From an uncultured Clostridium sp. (GTDB taxonomy: Bacteria > Bacillota > Clostridia > Clostridiales > Clostridiaceae): 37,067 bases of DNA. The translations under genes were made by a program, and so were the position numbers. The DNA is taken from contig NZ_CAAGHK010000079.1 in assembly GCF_900769625.1 (NCBI RefSeq), positions 1-37,067 on the forward strand, in the 5' to 3' direction. This document shows positions 7,084 through 15,697 of the stretch, in pieces. Under the pieces are notes generated by a model. It was given only the letters and a program-made list of their open reading frames with translations, had not been told where the DNA came from and did no database searches. The stretch's first letter is position 1, and each line of letters opens with the position of its first letter.

Positions 7084-7443
7084 TTATTTTTTTCTCTTCT
7101 TTTTAAATATCTTTCCCAGACTTTCAAAACAATTAATAAAGTTTAAACTCTCACTTGAATCTTTTATACTATTTCTAAATTCTTCATCTCTAAAATTGCA
7201 TTTTGAAGTACTATATACTTCATTGCCGTTCAATGAAATTGTAAATTTATAGTCATTATTTTTTCCTTCTATTTTTATTAGCTCGTACTTTTTCAACTGA
7301 ATAATCACATCAAATGCCATTACTTTTTTATTATCTATTGTTTCTTCCTTCTGTTCAGATTTTAATATATTTCCTATTTTAGTTCTTGCCACATAATGAT
7401 CTATATCCTTTATTACTTGTGAATGATATTTAGCCAAATCCAT
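7084..7443 (-). CDS. Conserved-looking protein of unknown function
   Basis: A 119-residue soluble, lysine-rich protein with no signal peptide or membrane segment. It has an alternating beta-like middle (VMAFDVIIQLKKYELIKIEG, then YKFTISLNGNEVYST), two cysteines (KCNF and NCFES) and a strongly basic tail (KIFKKKRKK). GGGAGG stands 8 nt before the ATG and a good terminator follows the stop, so it is very probably a real gene. I cannot assign a family. It lies 267 nt downstream of sdaAA; the gap contains an inverted heptad-arm element, so it may be a separate transcript. Confidence 0.65.
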   Translation of the reverse strand: MDLAKYHSQVIKDIDHYVARTKIGNILKSEQKEETIDNKKVMAFDVIIQLKKYELIKIEGKNNDYKFTISLNGNEVYSTSKCNFRDEEFRNSIKDSSESLNFINCFESLGKIFKKKRKK

Positions 7444-7495
7444 TTTACATACCTCCCATATCTATTCATAATAAGAAACTTAACCTTTTCACTAA

Positions 7496-7569
7496 AGTTG
7501 AGAGTTTAAAATTTCTGCTGACGCATAATTAAAGAAATCCCATCGAGATTTTATCCTTAACTCTCAATT
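7496..7569 (+). repeat. Heptad-armed intergenic element, copy near sdaAA
   Basis: The left arm AGTTGAGAGTT (7496-7506) pairs with AACTCTCAATT (7559-7569), 10 of 11 positions. The interior has a small hairpin AAATC/GATTT (7535-7551) followed by CCTTAA at 7555-7560, the same arrangement as in the arg operon copies. It is reversed relative to the flanking genes. Confidence 0.65.
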
Positions 7570-7710
7570 ATTAAAGCCTTTCTATAGATATATTCTGTAA
7601 AACAGATTTCTATTACTTTTCTAAATTAATTCAATCACTAAAAATATATTATTCTTTTAAAACTCTATGATAATAATTTTTCGAACAAAATTAACTGCTT
7701 TTATAATCTA

Positions 7711-8598
7711 CTAACATTGAGGTTCTTTTCCAAACACCTGTTCCTTAAGCTTTAATCCCGTTGGTGTTATTGCTACTCCTCCAAGCGCTGTTTCTCTAAG
7801 TTCTGTCGGCATGTTTTTTCCAACCTTATACATAGCACTTACTGCATCATCAAATGGAATCTTTGCTTCAACTCCAGCCATAACCATATCTGCTGTACAT
7901 AATGCAGTTACAGCTCCCTGAGCATTTCTTTTTGCACATGGAATTTCAACAAGACCTGCTACTGGATCACATACAAGACCAAGGACATTCTGTAATATTA
8001 TTGAACCTGCATCAAGACTCATTTTAGGTGTACCGCCCATCATTTCTACAACGGCTGCTGCCCCCATTGCTGATGCTGAACCACATTCTGCCTGACATCC
8101 TCCTTCTGCTCCAGAAAGTGTTGCATTCATTCCTATTATCATTCCAACTACCGCTGCTGCAAGAAGTCCTTTTATAAGATCCTCTTCATCTAGTTCCAGC
8201 TGTGCTCCTGCTGATAGTATTACTGCTGGAAGAATTCCACACGAACCAGCAGTAGGACATGCAACTATCTTGCCCATTGAAGCATTTACTTCCGATGATG
8301 ATAATGCCATGGCCATTGCTAAATTTGTTGCTGTTCCTGTTAATGTCTTACCCTTATTTACATAATTATTTATTCTAAATCCATCCCCGCCAATAAGGCC
8401 ACTTATTGAGTAAACTTCTTTTTCTCTTCCTTTATTAGCTGCTGAAATCATAACATTAAGATTTTTTCTCATCTTCTCTATTACTTCTTCTCTTGTAAAT
8501 CCCTTTTCCTCAACTTCACATCTTATTGCATATTCACTTAACGAAATATTATATTTCCCACATATTTCTAGTAATTCTTCTCCATTTTTTGCAAGCAT
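7711..8598 (-). CDS. sdaAA: L-serine dehydratase, alpha (iron-sulfur) subunit
   Basis: The catalytic subunit of the oxygen-sensitive two-part L-serine dehydratase, which splits serine to pyruvate and ammonia in the cytoplasm. The 295-residue protein carries the expected cysteine segments: CPTAGSCGILP, CQAECGSASAMG and CDPVAGLVEIPCAKRN, which hold the 4Fe-4S cluster. The ATG at 8598 is preferred because it gives the usual family length. A longer frame reaching back into sdaAB would add 21 residues without family resemblance. It starts 17 nt after the sdaAB stop, with the ribosome binding site (GAAGGG) in the gap, so the two subunits are surely co-expressed. Confidence 0.95.
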   Translation of the reverse strand: MLAKNGEELLEICGKYNISLSEYAIRCEVEEKGFTREEVIEKMRKNLNVMISAANKGREKEVYSISGLIGGDGFRINNYVNKGKTLTGTATNLAMAMALSSSEVNASMGKIVACPTAGSCGILPAVILSAGAQLELDEEDLIKGLLAAAVVGMIIGMNATLSGAEGGCQAECGSASAMGAAAVVEMMGGTPKMSLDAGSIILQNVLGLVCDPVAGLVEIPCAKRNAQGAVTALCTADMVMAGVEAKIPFDDAVSAMYKVGKNMPTELRETALGGVAITPTGLKLKEQVFGKEPQC

Positions 8599-8614
8599 TC
8601 TAATATCATCCCTT

Positions 8615-9295
8615 CTATTCTTCTTCTTGTGCTGGACTAATTGAGATAACTTTATGTACAAGTTCTAAATTTTCAATTTTCTTTTTTATCTCTTCGCCTA
8701 CTTTATTATCCATTTCAAATATCATAGTAGCTTCCTGTCCTCTTCCATTTCTGAAAACTCTCATGAATGCAACATTAATGTTTTGACTATAAAGAATATG
8801 TGTAACGTCATGAATTACACCAGGTGCGTCCATGTGCTCAACTATCAAGGTTTCATACATTCCTGTAAAATCAACTTCATTATCATTAACTTCACATATT
8901 TTTATATTTCCACCGCCAATTGATGACCCCATAACCTCGCAATAATTATCATCATGTGTTCTTATTACAAATTTAACTGTATTAGGATGAACATCTCCTA
9001 AATCTGCTTCTTTAAATAAAAATTTAGTTCCTTTTTCCTTTGCAATATCCATAGAATTTCTAAGCCTCTCATCACTTGGTTCCATTCCAAGAATTCCTGC
9101 AACCAAAGCTTTATCAGTTCCATGTCCCTTATATGTCTTTGCAAAAGATCCATGTAATAGAAATGTAACTTCTGCAACATCTCCGCCCGCTATGCTTCTT
9201 GCAACCTTTCCAAGCCTTGCAGCTCCTGCTGTATGTGAACTTGAAGGTCCTATCATAATAGGGCCAAGTATATCAAATATTCCTATTCCTTTCAT
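8615..9295 (-). CDS. sdaAB: L-serine dehydratase, beta subunit
   Basis: Partner of SdaAA. The 226-residue protein starts with the beta-subunit signature (FDILGPIMIGPSSSHTAGA, residues 7-25). It continues through GSFAKTYKGHGTDKALVAG and ends in an ACT-type domain from about residue 148 (TLIVEHMDAPGVIHDVTHIL), a regulatory fold that typically binds amino acids. Transcription runs from here into sdaAA. The 331-nt region upstream (9296-9626) is AT-rich; apart from two small hairpins (9384-9401 and 9564-9591) I see no riboswitch or T-box in it. Confidence 0.95.
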   Translation of the reverse strand: MKGIGIFDILGPIMIGPSSSHTAGAARLGKVARSIAGGDVAEVTFLLHGSFAKTYKGHGTDKALVAGILGMEPSDERLRNSMDIAKEKGTKFLFKEADLGDVHPNTVKFVIRTHDDNYCEVMGSSIGGGNIKICEVNDNEVDFTGMYETLIVEHMDAPGVIHDVTHILYSQNINVAFMRVFRNGRGQEATMIFEMDNKVGEEIKKKIENLELVHKVISISPAQEEE

Positions 9296-9563
9296 CTAAA
9301 ACGCTCCTCAAGTTTTCATTTTTTCTTAAGTATCATAAAATACTTTAATTATTCCTAAATATATAAAATATTTTTGTTCTTTTAGAAATAGCTTTATTTC
9401 TACTTTATATTAAAACATATCCCTAGAAAAGTATCCATATCTAAAATTATTTTTCCATTTTTATAGTATTCTAATCACTTCTATAAATATACATCTATTC
9501 AAATAACTCTATAAAATTATCTTACATCTTTACTTTTTAATAAATCTTTCAGCTTTATTGAAT

Positions 9564-9591
9564 AAGCCCTGATTTTAATTAATCAGAGCTT
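9564..9591 (-). terminator. Hairpin after the PqqD-like gene, probable weak terminator
   Basis: AAGCCCTGATT (9564-9574) pairs with AATCAGAGCTT (9581-9591) with one mismatch. On the minus strand it is followed by ATTCAATAAAG, a poor T-tract. Position past the PqqD-like stop suggests termination. Confidence 0.45.
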
Positions 9592-9626
9592 CCGTTCACG
9601 TAATCTTTATCCTTAAAAACGATTAC

Positions 9627-9971
9627 TTATATTTCTTCATATTTAATAAATTTATTTTCCTTTAATATATAAAAAAACTTTACAAGCCTTTCATAAAATA
9701 CTTTTTCATTATCATCTTCCATATATGTTTTTACTTTCTCTGCAATTTCACCTATATTTTTCTTATCATCAATTGCTTTCCACACTATACTTCCATATTT
9801 ATCAAGCTTTATTCTACTGACTTTTGGTTTTTTTAAAAGTAACTGTGCAGCCTTATTAAAAATCCCCTTGTTTACAACTTGAACTTCAACAACTCCGTCA
9901 TCCGCAACTCTCCATTTATATTCATCATTTCTAACTGGAATATAATCTAAATAATTTTTTTCTTTTTTCAT
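9627..9971 (-). CDS. PqqD-like (RiPP recognition element) protein, orphan
   Basis: This 114-residue soluble protein has a C-terminal half, roughly residues 50-112, that fits the PqqD family (PF05402). The pattern is IKLDKYGSIVWKAID, then IGEIAEKV and a helical end. PqqD domains are small winged-helix-like folds that bind leader peptides of ribosomally made, modified peptides and hand them to radical SAM enzymes. No radical SAM gene or precursor peptide is visible beside it, so its role is open. Many clostridia carry such orphans. An AAAGGAAA-type site precedes the ATG. It lies downstream of the OPT transporter, separated by a hairpin. Confidence 0.72.
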   Translation of the reverse strand: MKKEKNYLDYIPVRNDEYKWRVADDGVVEVQVVNKGIFNKAAQLLLKKPKVSRIKLDKYGSIVWKAIDDKKNIGEIAEKVKTYMEDDNEKVFYERLVKFFYILKENKFIKYEEI

Positions 9972-9996
9972 AGCATATTTCCTTTCTATATAATTC

Positions 9997-10022
9997 AGCC
10001 CTAGTTTTAAAAAACTAGGGCT
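9997..10022. terminator. Strong hairpin between the OPT and PqqD-like genes
   Basis: A perfect 12-bp stem, AGCCCTAGTTTT (9997-10008) with AAAACTAGGGCT (10011-10022). It follows the OPT stop by 39 nt. The T-run is better on the plus strand (TTATT) than on the minus strand, so complete termination of the OPT transcript is uncertain. Confidence 0.5.
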
Positions 10023-10060
10023 TTATTCTGTATTATATAATTTTCCTATTAATTTTTAGT

Positions 10061-11974
10061 TTATTTAGCCTTATTATCTTTATGCCATAAACTGAATTTG
10101 AATAATGTTAAAATTAGTATACCGAATGCAATAAGTGCACCAATATTTCCAGTTTCTATTGTTCCAGATAAATCTATTATTTCTGCTAAAGATTTTCCGC
10201 CGACATTTACAATAGCAAATACGGCAAGTAATATTCCTACCAGACCTTCACCTGCAATAAGCCCTGAAGTATAAAGGATACCTCTATCAATTGCATCTTT
10301 TCTCTTTTCTTCACTGATTTTCTTTTTCTTTTCAAAGTATAATCTTACAAGTCCACCAGCCATGATTCCTGTACTTAAGTGGATTGGCAGATATAATCCA
10401 ATTGCAAATGGTAATACAGGTATTCCAAGTATTTCAACTGCAACTGCAATTCCTGCACCTGCAAATACTAAGTTCCATGGTAAGTTTCCTTCCATAACAC
10501 CTTGAACAACCATCTTCATTAATGTTGCCTGTGGTGCTGCAAGTTCTGTAGAACCAAATCCCCATGCTGCATTTAACAGATATAATACACCACCAATTGT
10601 TATAGCTGATGCTGTAACACCAATTATTTCACCAATCTGCTGTTTGTAAGGAGTTGCTCCTACTATATACCCAGTCTTTAAATCTTGAGATGTATCACCT
10701 GCAATTGCTGCAATTATACATATAACTGAACCTACTGCAATTGAAGATAACATACCTTCTTGTCCAACAACACCTGTCATTTTGAATATTATTGTTGTAA
10801 TAAGTAATGTAGCAATTGTCATACCTGATACTGGATTGTTACTGCTTCCTACAAGACCAACAATTCTTGATGAAACTGTCGCAAAGAAGAATCCAAATAC
10901 TGCAATCAGTATTGCTCCTCCAAGTGATACTGGAATTGTCGGAACTAACCATATTATAAGTATTAAAGATATGACAGAAATTAATATTATATTCATTGGT
11001 AAATCTCTATCAGTTCTGTTTAGAGATTTTTCTGAAGTTTCTCCTGATAAATCTTTGATTGAGGCTGCAAAAGTTGAAACTATTAATGGTAATGATTTAA
11101 TTAAGCTCATTATTCCACCTGCTGCAACTGCCCCAGCACCTATGTATTTTAAGTAACTTCCCCATAAATCAAATGATCCCATTGAACTTATTATATCAGT
11201 TCCAGGATACATTACCATATCTCCTCCAAATAAAGATATTAGAGGTAATATAACAAACCATCCAAGTACTCCACCTGCAAACATATATCCTGATATTTTA
11301 GCTCCACATATGAAACCTACTCCAAGAAGCGCTGGAAGAACATCAACACCTGCTCCTGAACCCTTGTATTTTGATATTTCATAATGAACTTCATTAGGGA
11401 ATATCTTAAATCCTTCTGTTAAGAATTTATAAATTGCTGCAATACCAAGTCCTACAAAAACTCCTGATGCCTTACTTCCACCTTCTTCACCAGCTAAAAG
11501 AACTTCTGCACAAGCTGTCCCTTCTGGATATGGAAGCACTCCATGCTCTTTTACAATAAGTGCTTTTCTTAAAGGTATCATGAATAATACTCCAAGTATA
11601 CCTCCACAAAAACAAATTATAGAAATTTCAAAAAGTGATGGACTAGCTTGTCCCCATTCTTTCATCCATATAAATATCGCTGGAATTGTAAATATTGCTC
11701 CTGCTGCAACTGATTCACCAGCCGAGCCTATAGTTTGTACTAAATTATTTTCTAATATAGAGTCTCTTTTTAATATAACCCTTATTAGTCCCATTGACAT
11801 TACTGCTGCTGGAATTGAAGCCGATATAGTCATACCAACCTTTAATCCTAAATATGCATTAGCCGCTCCAAAAATAACAGCTAGAATAATACCTAATATA
11901 ATTGACGTACCAGTAATTTCTGGAAGTATAGTGTCATGAGATATAAAAGGCTTATGTTCTTTTTTATTTGACAT
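10061..11974 (-). CDS. OPT-family transporter (oligopeptide or metal-chelate type)
   Basis: A 637-residue integral membrane protein with about 14-16 hydrophobic segments. It belongs to the OPT family, which carries peptides or metal chelates by proton symport. Typical stretches are GTSIILGIILAVIFGAANAYLG (split by the first helix), KVGMTISASIPAAVMSMG, a repeated GLVRLYF-type segment late in the protein, and IVGATPYKQQIGEIIGV in the middle. Bacterial OPT members usually have 600-680 residues, so this is full length. Start: GGGGG followed by ACTTATA then ATG. It is probably monocistronic or read with the PqqD-like gene. The 464-nt upstream gap (11975-12439) has no gene, only the terminator of the next gene and AT-rich promoter-like sequence. 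Confidence 0.9.
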   Translation of the reverse strand: MSNKKEHKPFISHDTILPEITGTSIILGIILAVIFGAANAYLGLKVGMTISASIPAAVMSMGLIRVILKRDSILENNLVQTIGSAGESVAAGAIFTIPAIFIWMKEWGQASPSLFEISIICFCGGILGVLFMIPLRKALIVKEHGVLPYPEGTACAEVLLAGEEGGSKASGVFVGLGIAAIYKFLTEGFKIFPNEVHYEISKYKGSGAGVDVLPALLGVGFICGAKISGYMFAGGVLGWFVILPLISLFGGDMVMYPGTDIISSMGSFDLWGSYLKYIGAGAVAAGGIMSLIKSLPLIVSTFAASIKDLSGETSEKSLNRTDRDLPMNIILISVISLILIIWLVPTIPVSLGGAILIAVFGFFFATVSSRIVGLVGSSNNPVSGMTIATLLITTIIFKMTGVVGQEGMLSSIAVGSVICIIAAIAGDTSQDLKTGYIVGATPYKQQIGEIIGVTASAITIGGVLYLLNAAWGFGSTELAAPQATLMKMVVQGVMEGNLPWNLVFAGAGIAVAVEILGIPVLPFAIGLYLPIHLSTGIMAGGLVRLYFEKKKKISEEKRKDAIDRGILYTSGLIAGEGLVGILLAVFAIVNVGGKSLAEIIDLSGTIETGNIGALIAFGILILTLFKFSLWHKDNKAK

Positions 11975-12379
11975 TATAAGTCCCCCTTTTAAAGTATAAA
12001 TATGTATAAATAAATATATATATTTATTATTATTTCGATATTTTTAATCTATATTTGTTATTTTGTTTTAAATATTATTCTGCATTATTTAATATTTACA
12101 CATAAAAACTATAAATATAGTATCACTTTATAAATCATTATTCAACAACTTTATAGAAAAACTACCTTAAATATATACATTTTTTTAATTTTTAAGCAAA
12201 AATTTATATAATTTTCCAATCAAACCTTAATACATTAAAACAATTTGTAAATGCTATTATATATTTCAATTAACAATTTTGGTGAAGATCCTTAGATGAT
12301 TTTTTAATTACTATCTAAACTATTTATTAGAACTTATATATTATAAAAGATAAAGTATACCCATTATTCAAACAACTAA

Positions 12380-12430
12380 AACAAAAAAAGAATTTGCATA
12401 TCTAAATAAAATTAGATATGCGAATTCTTT
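12380..12430 (-). terminator. Terminator of the uridine-kinase-like gene
   Basis: A 19-nt stem (12387-12405 with 12412-12430, one mismatch) with a 6-nt loop is followed on the minus strand by a T7 run. The stop codon is 10 nt before it. Confidence 0.9.
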
Positions 12431-12439
12431 GATATTATA

Positions 12440-14095
12440 TTAATATTCATAAAAACACGAACCACCAATAAATTCTCTTAATAGTGAATTTTTTGGAACT
12501 TCGTCTACACTTATTTCCTCAAAAAAACTTAAAAATGCTTTTAATCTTCTTGCTTCAGCATAAACCATGCTTTCCTGTGGTATCTTTTCAAGTTCTTTAA
12601 GTGCATATGGTTTTAATACCCCAAGCTCATATACTAACGTTGAATTAAACATTGCATCTGCTTCTTCCTGATATACAAATATATTCTTCTTTTCTCCTCT
12701 TCTTATTGAAGGCCACATCTTCAATGTTTCCTCTGCCCCATATCCTCTTGAGAGAGAATCCCTAACAATCCTTCTTACTTTTCGTGAATCTGTAGTTGAA
12801 ATCCTGTTGTGGTTATCTATATTTAATTGCGTAAGTGCTGATATATAAATCTTAAATACATTTTTTCTTAACTCCTCTGATATTAATCTAGGATTTAATC
12901 CATGTATTCCCTCTAATATTAATACTCCATTTTCAGGCAGCTGCACTTTATAACCATTCCATTCTCTTGATCCTGTTTTAAAATTATATTCTGGAAGTTC
13001 AACTTCTTCACCTGTCATGAGCTTTTCAAGATTGCTGTTAAGAAGTTTTAAATCAAGTGCATCTATTGATTCATAATCATACTCTCCATTTTCATCAAGT
13101 GGAGTTTTATCACGATTTACAAAATAATTATCAAGAGAAATAGGTATCGGAATCATCCCATTAACTCTCAACTGTACACTTAATCTATTTGCAAAAGTTG
13201 TCTTTCCTGATGAAGATGGCCCTGCTATAAGAATTACCTTTACATCCTTCCTGCTATTTACTTCATCGGCAATGTTAGCAATCTTCTTCTCATGAAGTGC
13301 TTCTGACACCATTATCACATTCTGTAATTCATTATTGCATACTTTTTCATTTAATGTGCCCACTTCACCAATACCTAATATCTTAAGCCATTTCTTAGTT
13401 TCTTTAAATATTTTCGAAAGACTTTTCTGTTCCTTAAATGGTTCAAGCGTTACAAAATTATTTCTATCTGGTCTTCTTAATATAAAGCCTGACTCATATT
13501 TCTGTAAATCAAATAACTTAATTACACCAGTAGAATATGCCATGCATTCATAAAAATAATCATATCTTCCATCAAGTTCACAAAGCTGAAATTCATGCAT
13601 TTTAGATGTTTCAAAAAGCTTAACCTTATCTTCCATACCATAATCAGAAAATATTTTTATAGCTTCTTCTTTTGACACTTTTACTCTTTTTATCGGAATA
13701 TCACTTTCAATTATATCCTGCATTCTTTCTTTTATCTTCAACAGATCATCTTCATTCAAAGTATCCTTTTTATATATTTCCCCATAAATAGCTTTACTTA
13801 TTGAGTGTTCCAAAGTTATTTCTGCATCATTGAATATCTCAAGTGCCGATTTAATAAATATAAATTGAAGTGTTCTTGTATATATTTTTATTCCAAGTTC
13901 AGTATCAAAACCAATAAGAGAAATATCTCCATCTTCTTCTATTACTTCATTTAACTCATGATTTCTCCCTTTAAGCTTACATATTGCTACATTCTTAACT
14001 AATTCCTCATCATTTTTAGAAATCAAATCATAAAAAGTAATTCCCTTTTCAGCTTTAAGTCTGACTTCTGAAATATTAACCTTTTCTTTCAGCAT
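12440..14095 (-). CDS. Uridine-kinase-like nucleoside kinase with N-terminal TGS-like region
   Basis: This is a 551-residue cytoplasmic protein in two parts. The N-terminal half (about residues 1-270) resembles the TGS and second additional domain of threonyl-tRNA synthetases. The C-terminal half is a P-loop kinase of the uridine kinase / phosphoribulokinase group. The Walker A is GPSSSGKT at 292-299, followed by ISLDNYFVNRDKTP, LPEYNFKTG and LILEGIHGLN. Proteins with this layout are common in clostridia and Thermotoga and are often annotated simply as nucleoside kinases. The ATG at 14095 is chosen because CGGAGGAG lies 6 nt before it; an upstream ATG at 14137 has no such site. It is monocistronic, divergent from the DUF421 gene. 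Confidence 0.85.
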   Translation of the reverse strand: MLKEKVNISEVRLKAEKGITFYDLISKNDEELVKNVAICKLKGRNHELNEVIEEDGDISLIGFDTELGIKIYTRTLQFIFIKSALEIFNDAEITLEHSISKAIYGEIYKKDTLNEDDLLKIKERMQDIIESDIPIKRVKVSKEEAIKIFSDYGMEDKVKLFETSKMHEFQLCELDGRYDYFYECMAYSTGVIKLFDLQKYESGFILRRPDRNNFVTLEPFKEQKSLSKIFKETKKWLKILGIGEVGTLNEKVCNNELQNVIMVSEALHEKKIANIADEVNSRKDVKVILIAGPSSSGKTTFANRLSVQLRVNGMIPIPISLDNYFVNRDKTPLDENGEYDYESIDALDLKLLNSNLEKLMTGEEVELPEYNFKTGSREWNGYKVQLPENGVLILEGIHGLNPRLISEELRKNVFKIYISALTQLNIDNHNRISTTDSRKVRRIVRDSLSRGYGAEETLKMWPSIRRGEKKNIFVYQEEADAMFNSTLVYELGVLKPYALKELEKIPQESMVYAEARRLKAFLSFFEEISVDEVPKNSLLREFIGGSCFYEY

Positions 14096-14359
14096 ATATT
14101 CTCCTCCGCTTTTACTGATTTTATCTTTTATTTTCATATTATAAGAATCTTTAGTAGTTATATAAAACTACAATAAGATGTATAACTTTCTTTCCATTTA
14201 CAAAATAGTTCATATTTCTTTGTTTATTCTATTCTAATTTTATACATTTTAAAAATACTTATCTACTATATTATATACAATCCCTGCTTTTTGGGTAAAA
14301 ATTTTTATGTTGGTATATTAAATTCTATTTCTGCAAATATTACTTTTGAGGTGTTAAAA

Positions 14360-15067
14360 ATGATTATTGTATGCATAAGAACTATTCTGCTCTACTCACT
14401 TGTAGTATTAACAATGCGATTAATGGGCAAAAGACAGATTGGAGAACTCCAACCATATGAATTCGTAATAACAATCATGATTTCTGATTTAGCTTCACTG
14501 CCTATGCAGGATCAAAGATATCCATTGCTTCAGGGTATTGTTCCAATTATCACCTTATTGTTTTTAAAAACAATAATAACTCAAATTGAATTAAAAATAC
14601 AAAGTGCTCGTAACATACTGGATGGAGAGCCATGTATAATAATATATAAAGGAAAAGTAAATTATGATGCCTTAAAAAAACAACAGCTTAATTTAGATGA
14701 ATTATTTGAAGAACTGAGACTGGCAAAATGCTTCAATCTAGATGAAATTCAATATGCAATTTTAGAGAATAGTGGACAGTTATCAATTCTTCCTAAAAAC
14801 TATAATAGCTCTTCTGGCAGTTCTTCTAGCGGAAGTACAGATAATACATCAAACTCGAAAGTTATTCTCCCAAAAATTCTTGTTGCAGATGGAAAAATTA
14901 ACAAACGTTCAATAACATCTGTAAATAAGAGTGAGGAATGGGTTATGAACATATTAAAAAATCACGGAATTAACTCAATCGACAATATACTAATCGCTAT
15001 GTATGATACAAATGGAAAGTTTATGGTTCAATACTATGATGACTATGAAAAGGAGTGTAATCAATGA
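14360..15067 (+). CDS. DUF421 (YetF-like) membrane protein
   Basis: A 235-residue protein with three N-terminal membrane helices (residues 5-85) followed by the cytosolic YetF-type domain. Family landmarks: MRLMGKRQIGELQPYEFVI near residue 19, ISDLASLPMQD, LDGEPCIIIYKGK, and a C-terminal LVADGKI ... LIAMYDTNGK. The ATG at 14360 follows GAGGTG by 6 nt; an upstream TTG frame has no site. Residues 148-166 are a low-complexity Ser/Gly/Thr/Asn linker (SSSGSSSSGST), where most relatives have a short proline-rich loop. Function unknown. The gene overlaps the next by 4 nt (ATGA), and DUF421 and DUF4363 are commonly paired in clostridia. Confidence 0.88.
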   Translation: MIIVCIRTILLYSLVVLTMRLMGKRQIGELQPYEFVITIMISDLASLPMQDQRYPLLQGIVPIITLLFLKTIITQIELKIQSARNILDGEPCIIIYKGKVNYDALKKQQLNLDELFEELRLAKCFNLDEIQYAILENSGQLSILPKNYNSSSGSSSSGSTDNTSNSKVILPKILVADGKINKRSITSVNKSEEWVMNILKNHGINSIDNILIAMYDTNGKFMVQYYDDYEKECNQ

Positions 15068-15444
15068 AAAATGCAATAATATCAGTAATCATTTTTTTGG
15101 GATTATTAATTGGCGTTTTCTTTTTAAACAACTCTGTAGTTAATTTATGTGATTCTATAAAATATAAAGCTGATGATATGGAAATTATTCTTTTGAATGA
15201 AGATTATGATACAGCCTATGATAAAGCAGTAGATTTACTCTACTATTTACAAGACAATGACTTTATTCCATCAATTTATACAAACCATCAGGACTTTGAT
15301 GCTATCCGTCATGAAGCTGCAAGATTATGTGTATATATTTCAAAAAATGATATTGGTGAAGCCTATGCTTCTCTGCATTTCATAAAATATTCTTCACAGA
15401 CAATAAAACATCTTCAGGCAGTAAATTTAAGCAATATATTTTAA
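15064..15444 (+). CDS. DUF4363 membrane-anchored protein
   Basis: A 126-residue protein with one N-terminal hydrophobic helix (AIISVIIFLGLLIGVFF, residues 4-20) and an outward helical domain. The tail part has the pattern typical of DUF4363 (DYDTAYDKAVDLL, then HEAARLCVYISKNDIGEAYASLHFIK). Translation is coupled to the DUF421 gene by a 4-nt overlap and a GGAG site inside it. The pair probably acts together at the membrane; spore-envelope or stress roles have been suggested for relatives, but nothing here decides. The stop codon lies inside the terminator stem that follows. Confidence 0.8.
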   Translation: MKNAIISVIIFLGLLIGVFFLNNSVVNLCDSIKYKADDMEIILLNEDYDTAYDKAVDLLYYLQDNDFIPSIYTNHQDFDAIRHEAARLCVYISKNDIGEAYASLHFIKYSSQTIKHLQAVNLSNIF

Positions 15445-15462
15445 AAATATATTGCCTTTTTT
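15431..15462 (+). terminator. Terminator of the DUF421-DUF4363 pair
   Basis: GCAATATATTTT (15431-15442) pairs with AAAATATATTGC (15444-15455), followed by CTTTTTT. It separates this operon from the arginine genes. Confidence 0.85.
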
Positions 15463-15482
15463 ATTGGTAAAAGCTCATGATA

Positions 15483-15535
15483 TTCATGCATAACCGTACT
15501 ATTTTCATGCATATTTATAAGAATTTTTATGTATA
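15483..15535 (+). promoter_or_regulatory. Array of ArgR-like half sites
   Basis: TTCATGCATA occurs at 15483 and 15504, and TTTATGTATA at 15526: the spacing is 21 and 22 nt, two DNA turns. That equals the 18+3 nt centre spacing known for paired ARG boxes. A further copy (TTTATGCACA, 15598-15607) lies between the argG -35 and -10. An inverted repeat TATGTATAA/TTATACATA (15528-15554) overlaps the third copy. Binding by ArgR is inferred from the position before argG. Confidence 0.5.
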
Positions 15536-15591
15536 ATAATATATTTTATACATATTATTTTAAAAAATATGAATATTTTCTCGTAAGTCTA

Positions 15592-15620
15592 TTGATTTTT
15601 ATGCACATTAAATGTATAAT
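15592..15620 (+). promoter_or_regulatory. Promoter of argG-argH
   Basis: TTGATT (15592-15597) and TATAAT (15615-15620) are exactly 17 nt apart. An ArgR-like half site fills the spacer, so repressor binding would block RNA polymerase. Transcription should start near 15627, giving a leader of about 70 nt. Confidence 0.7.
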
Positions 15621-15697
15621 TATAAAAAACAGATTTATTTAGCAAATTTAATATTTTTTTACATATTTGCAATATATTATAAGAGGGGGCTTTTAAA

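Noticed and set aside
9296..9626. A gene or riboswitch upstream of sdaAB
   Set aside because: Only very short frames and two small hairpins are present, with no ribosome binding site.
12188..12210. CodY-like box (AATTTTTAAGCAAAAATT) upstream of the OPT gene
   Set aside because: The spacing between halves is wrong for the 15-nt CodY consensus, and such A/T palindromes are frequent at this base composition.
15445..15697. T-box or arginine attenuator before argG
   Set aside because: There is no T-box sequence (AGGGTGGNACCGCG) and no leader peptide rich in arginine codons; operator-like sites explain the region better.
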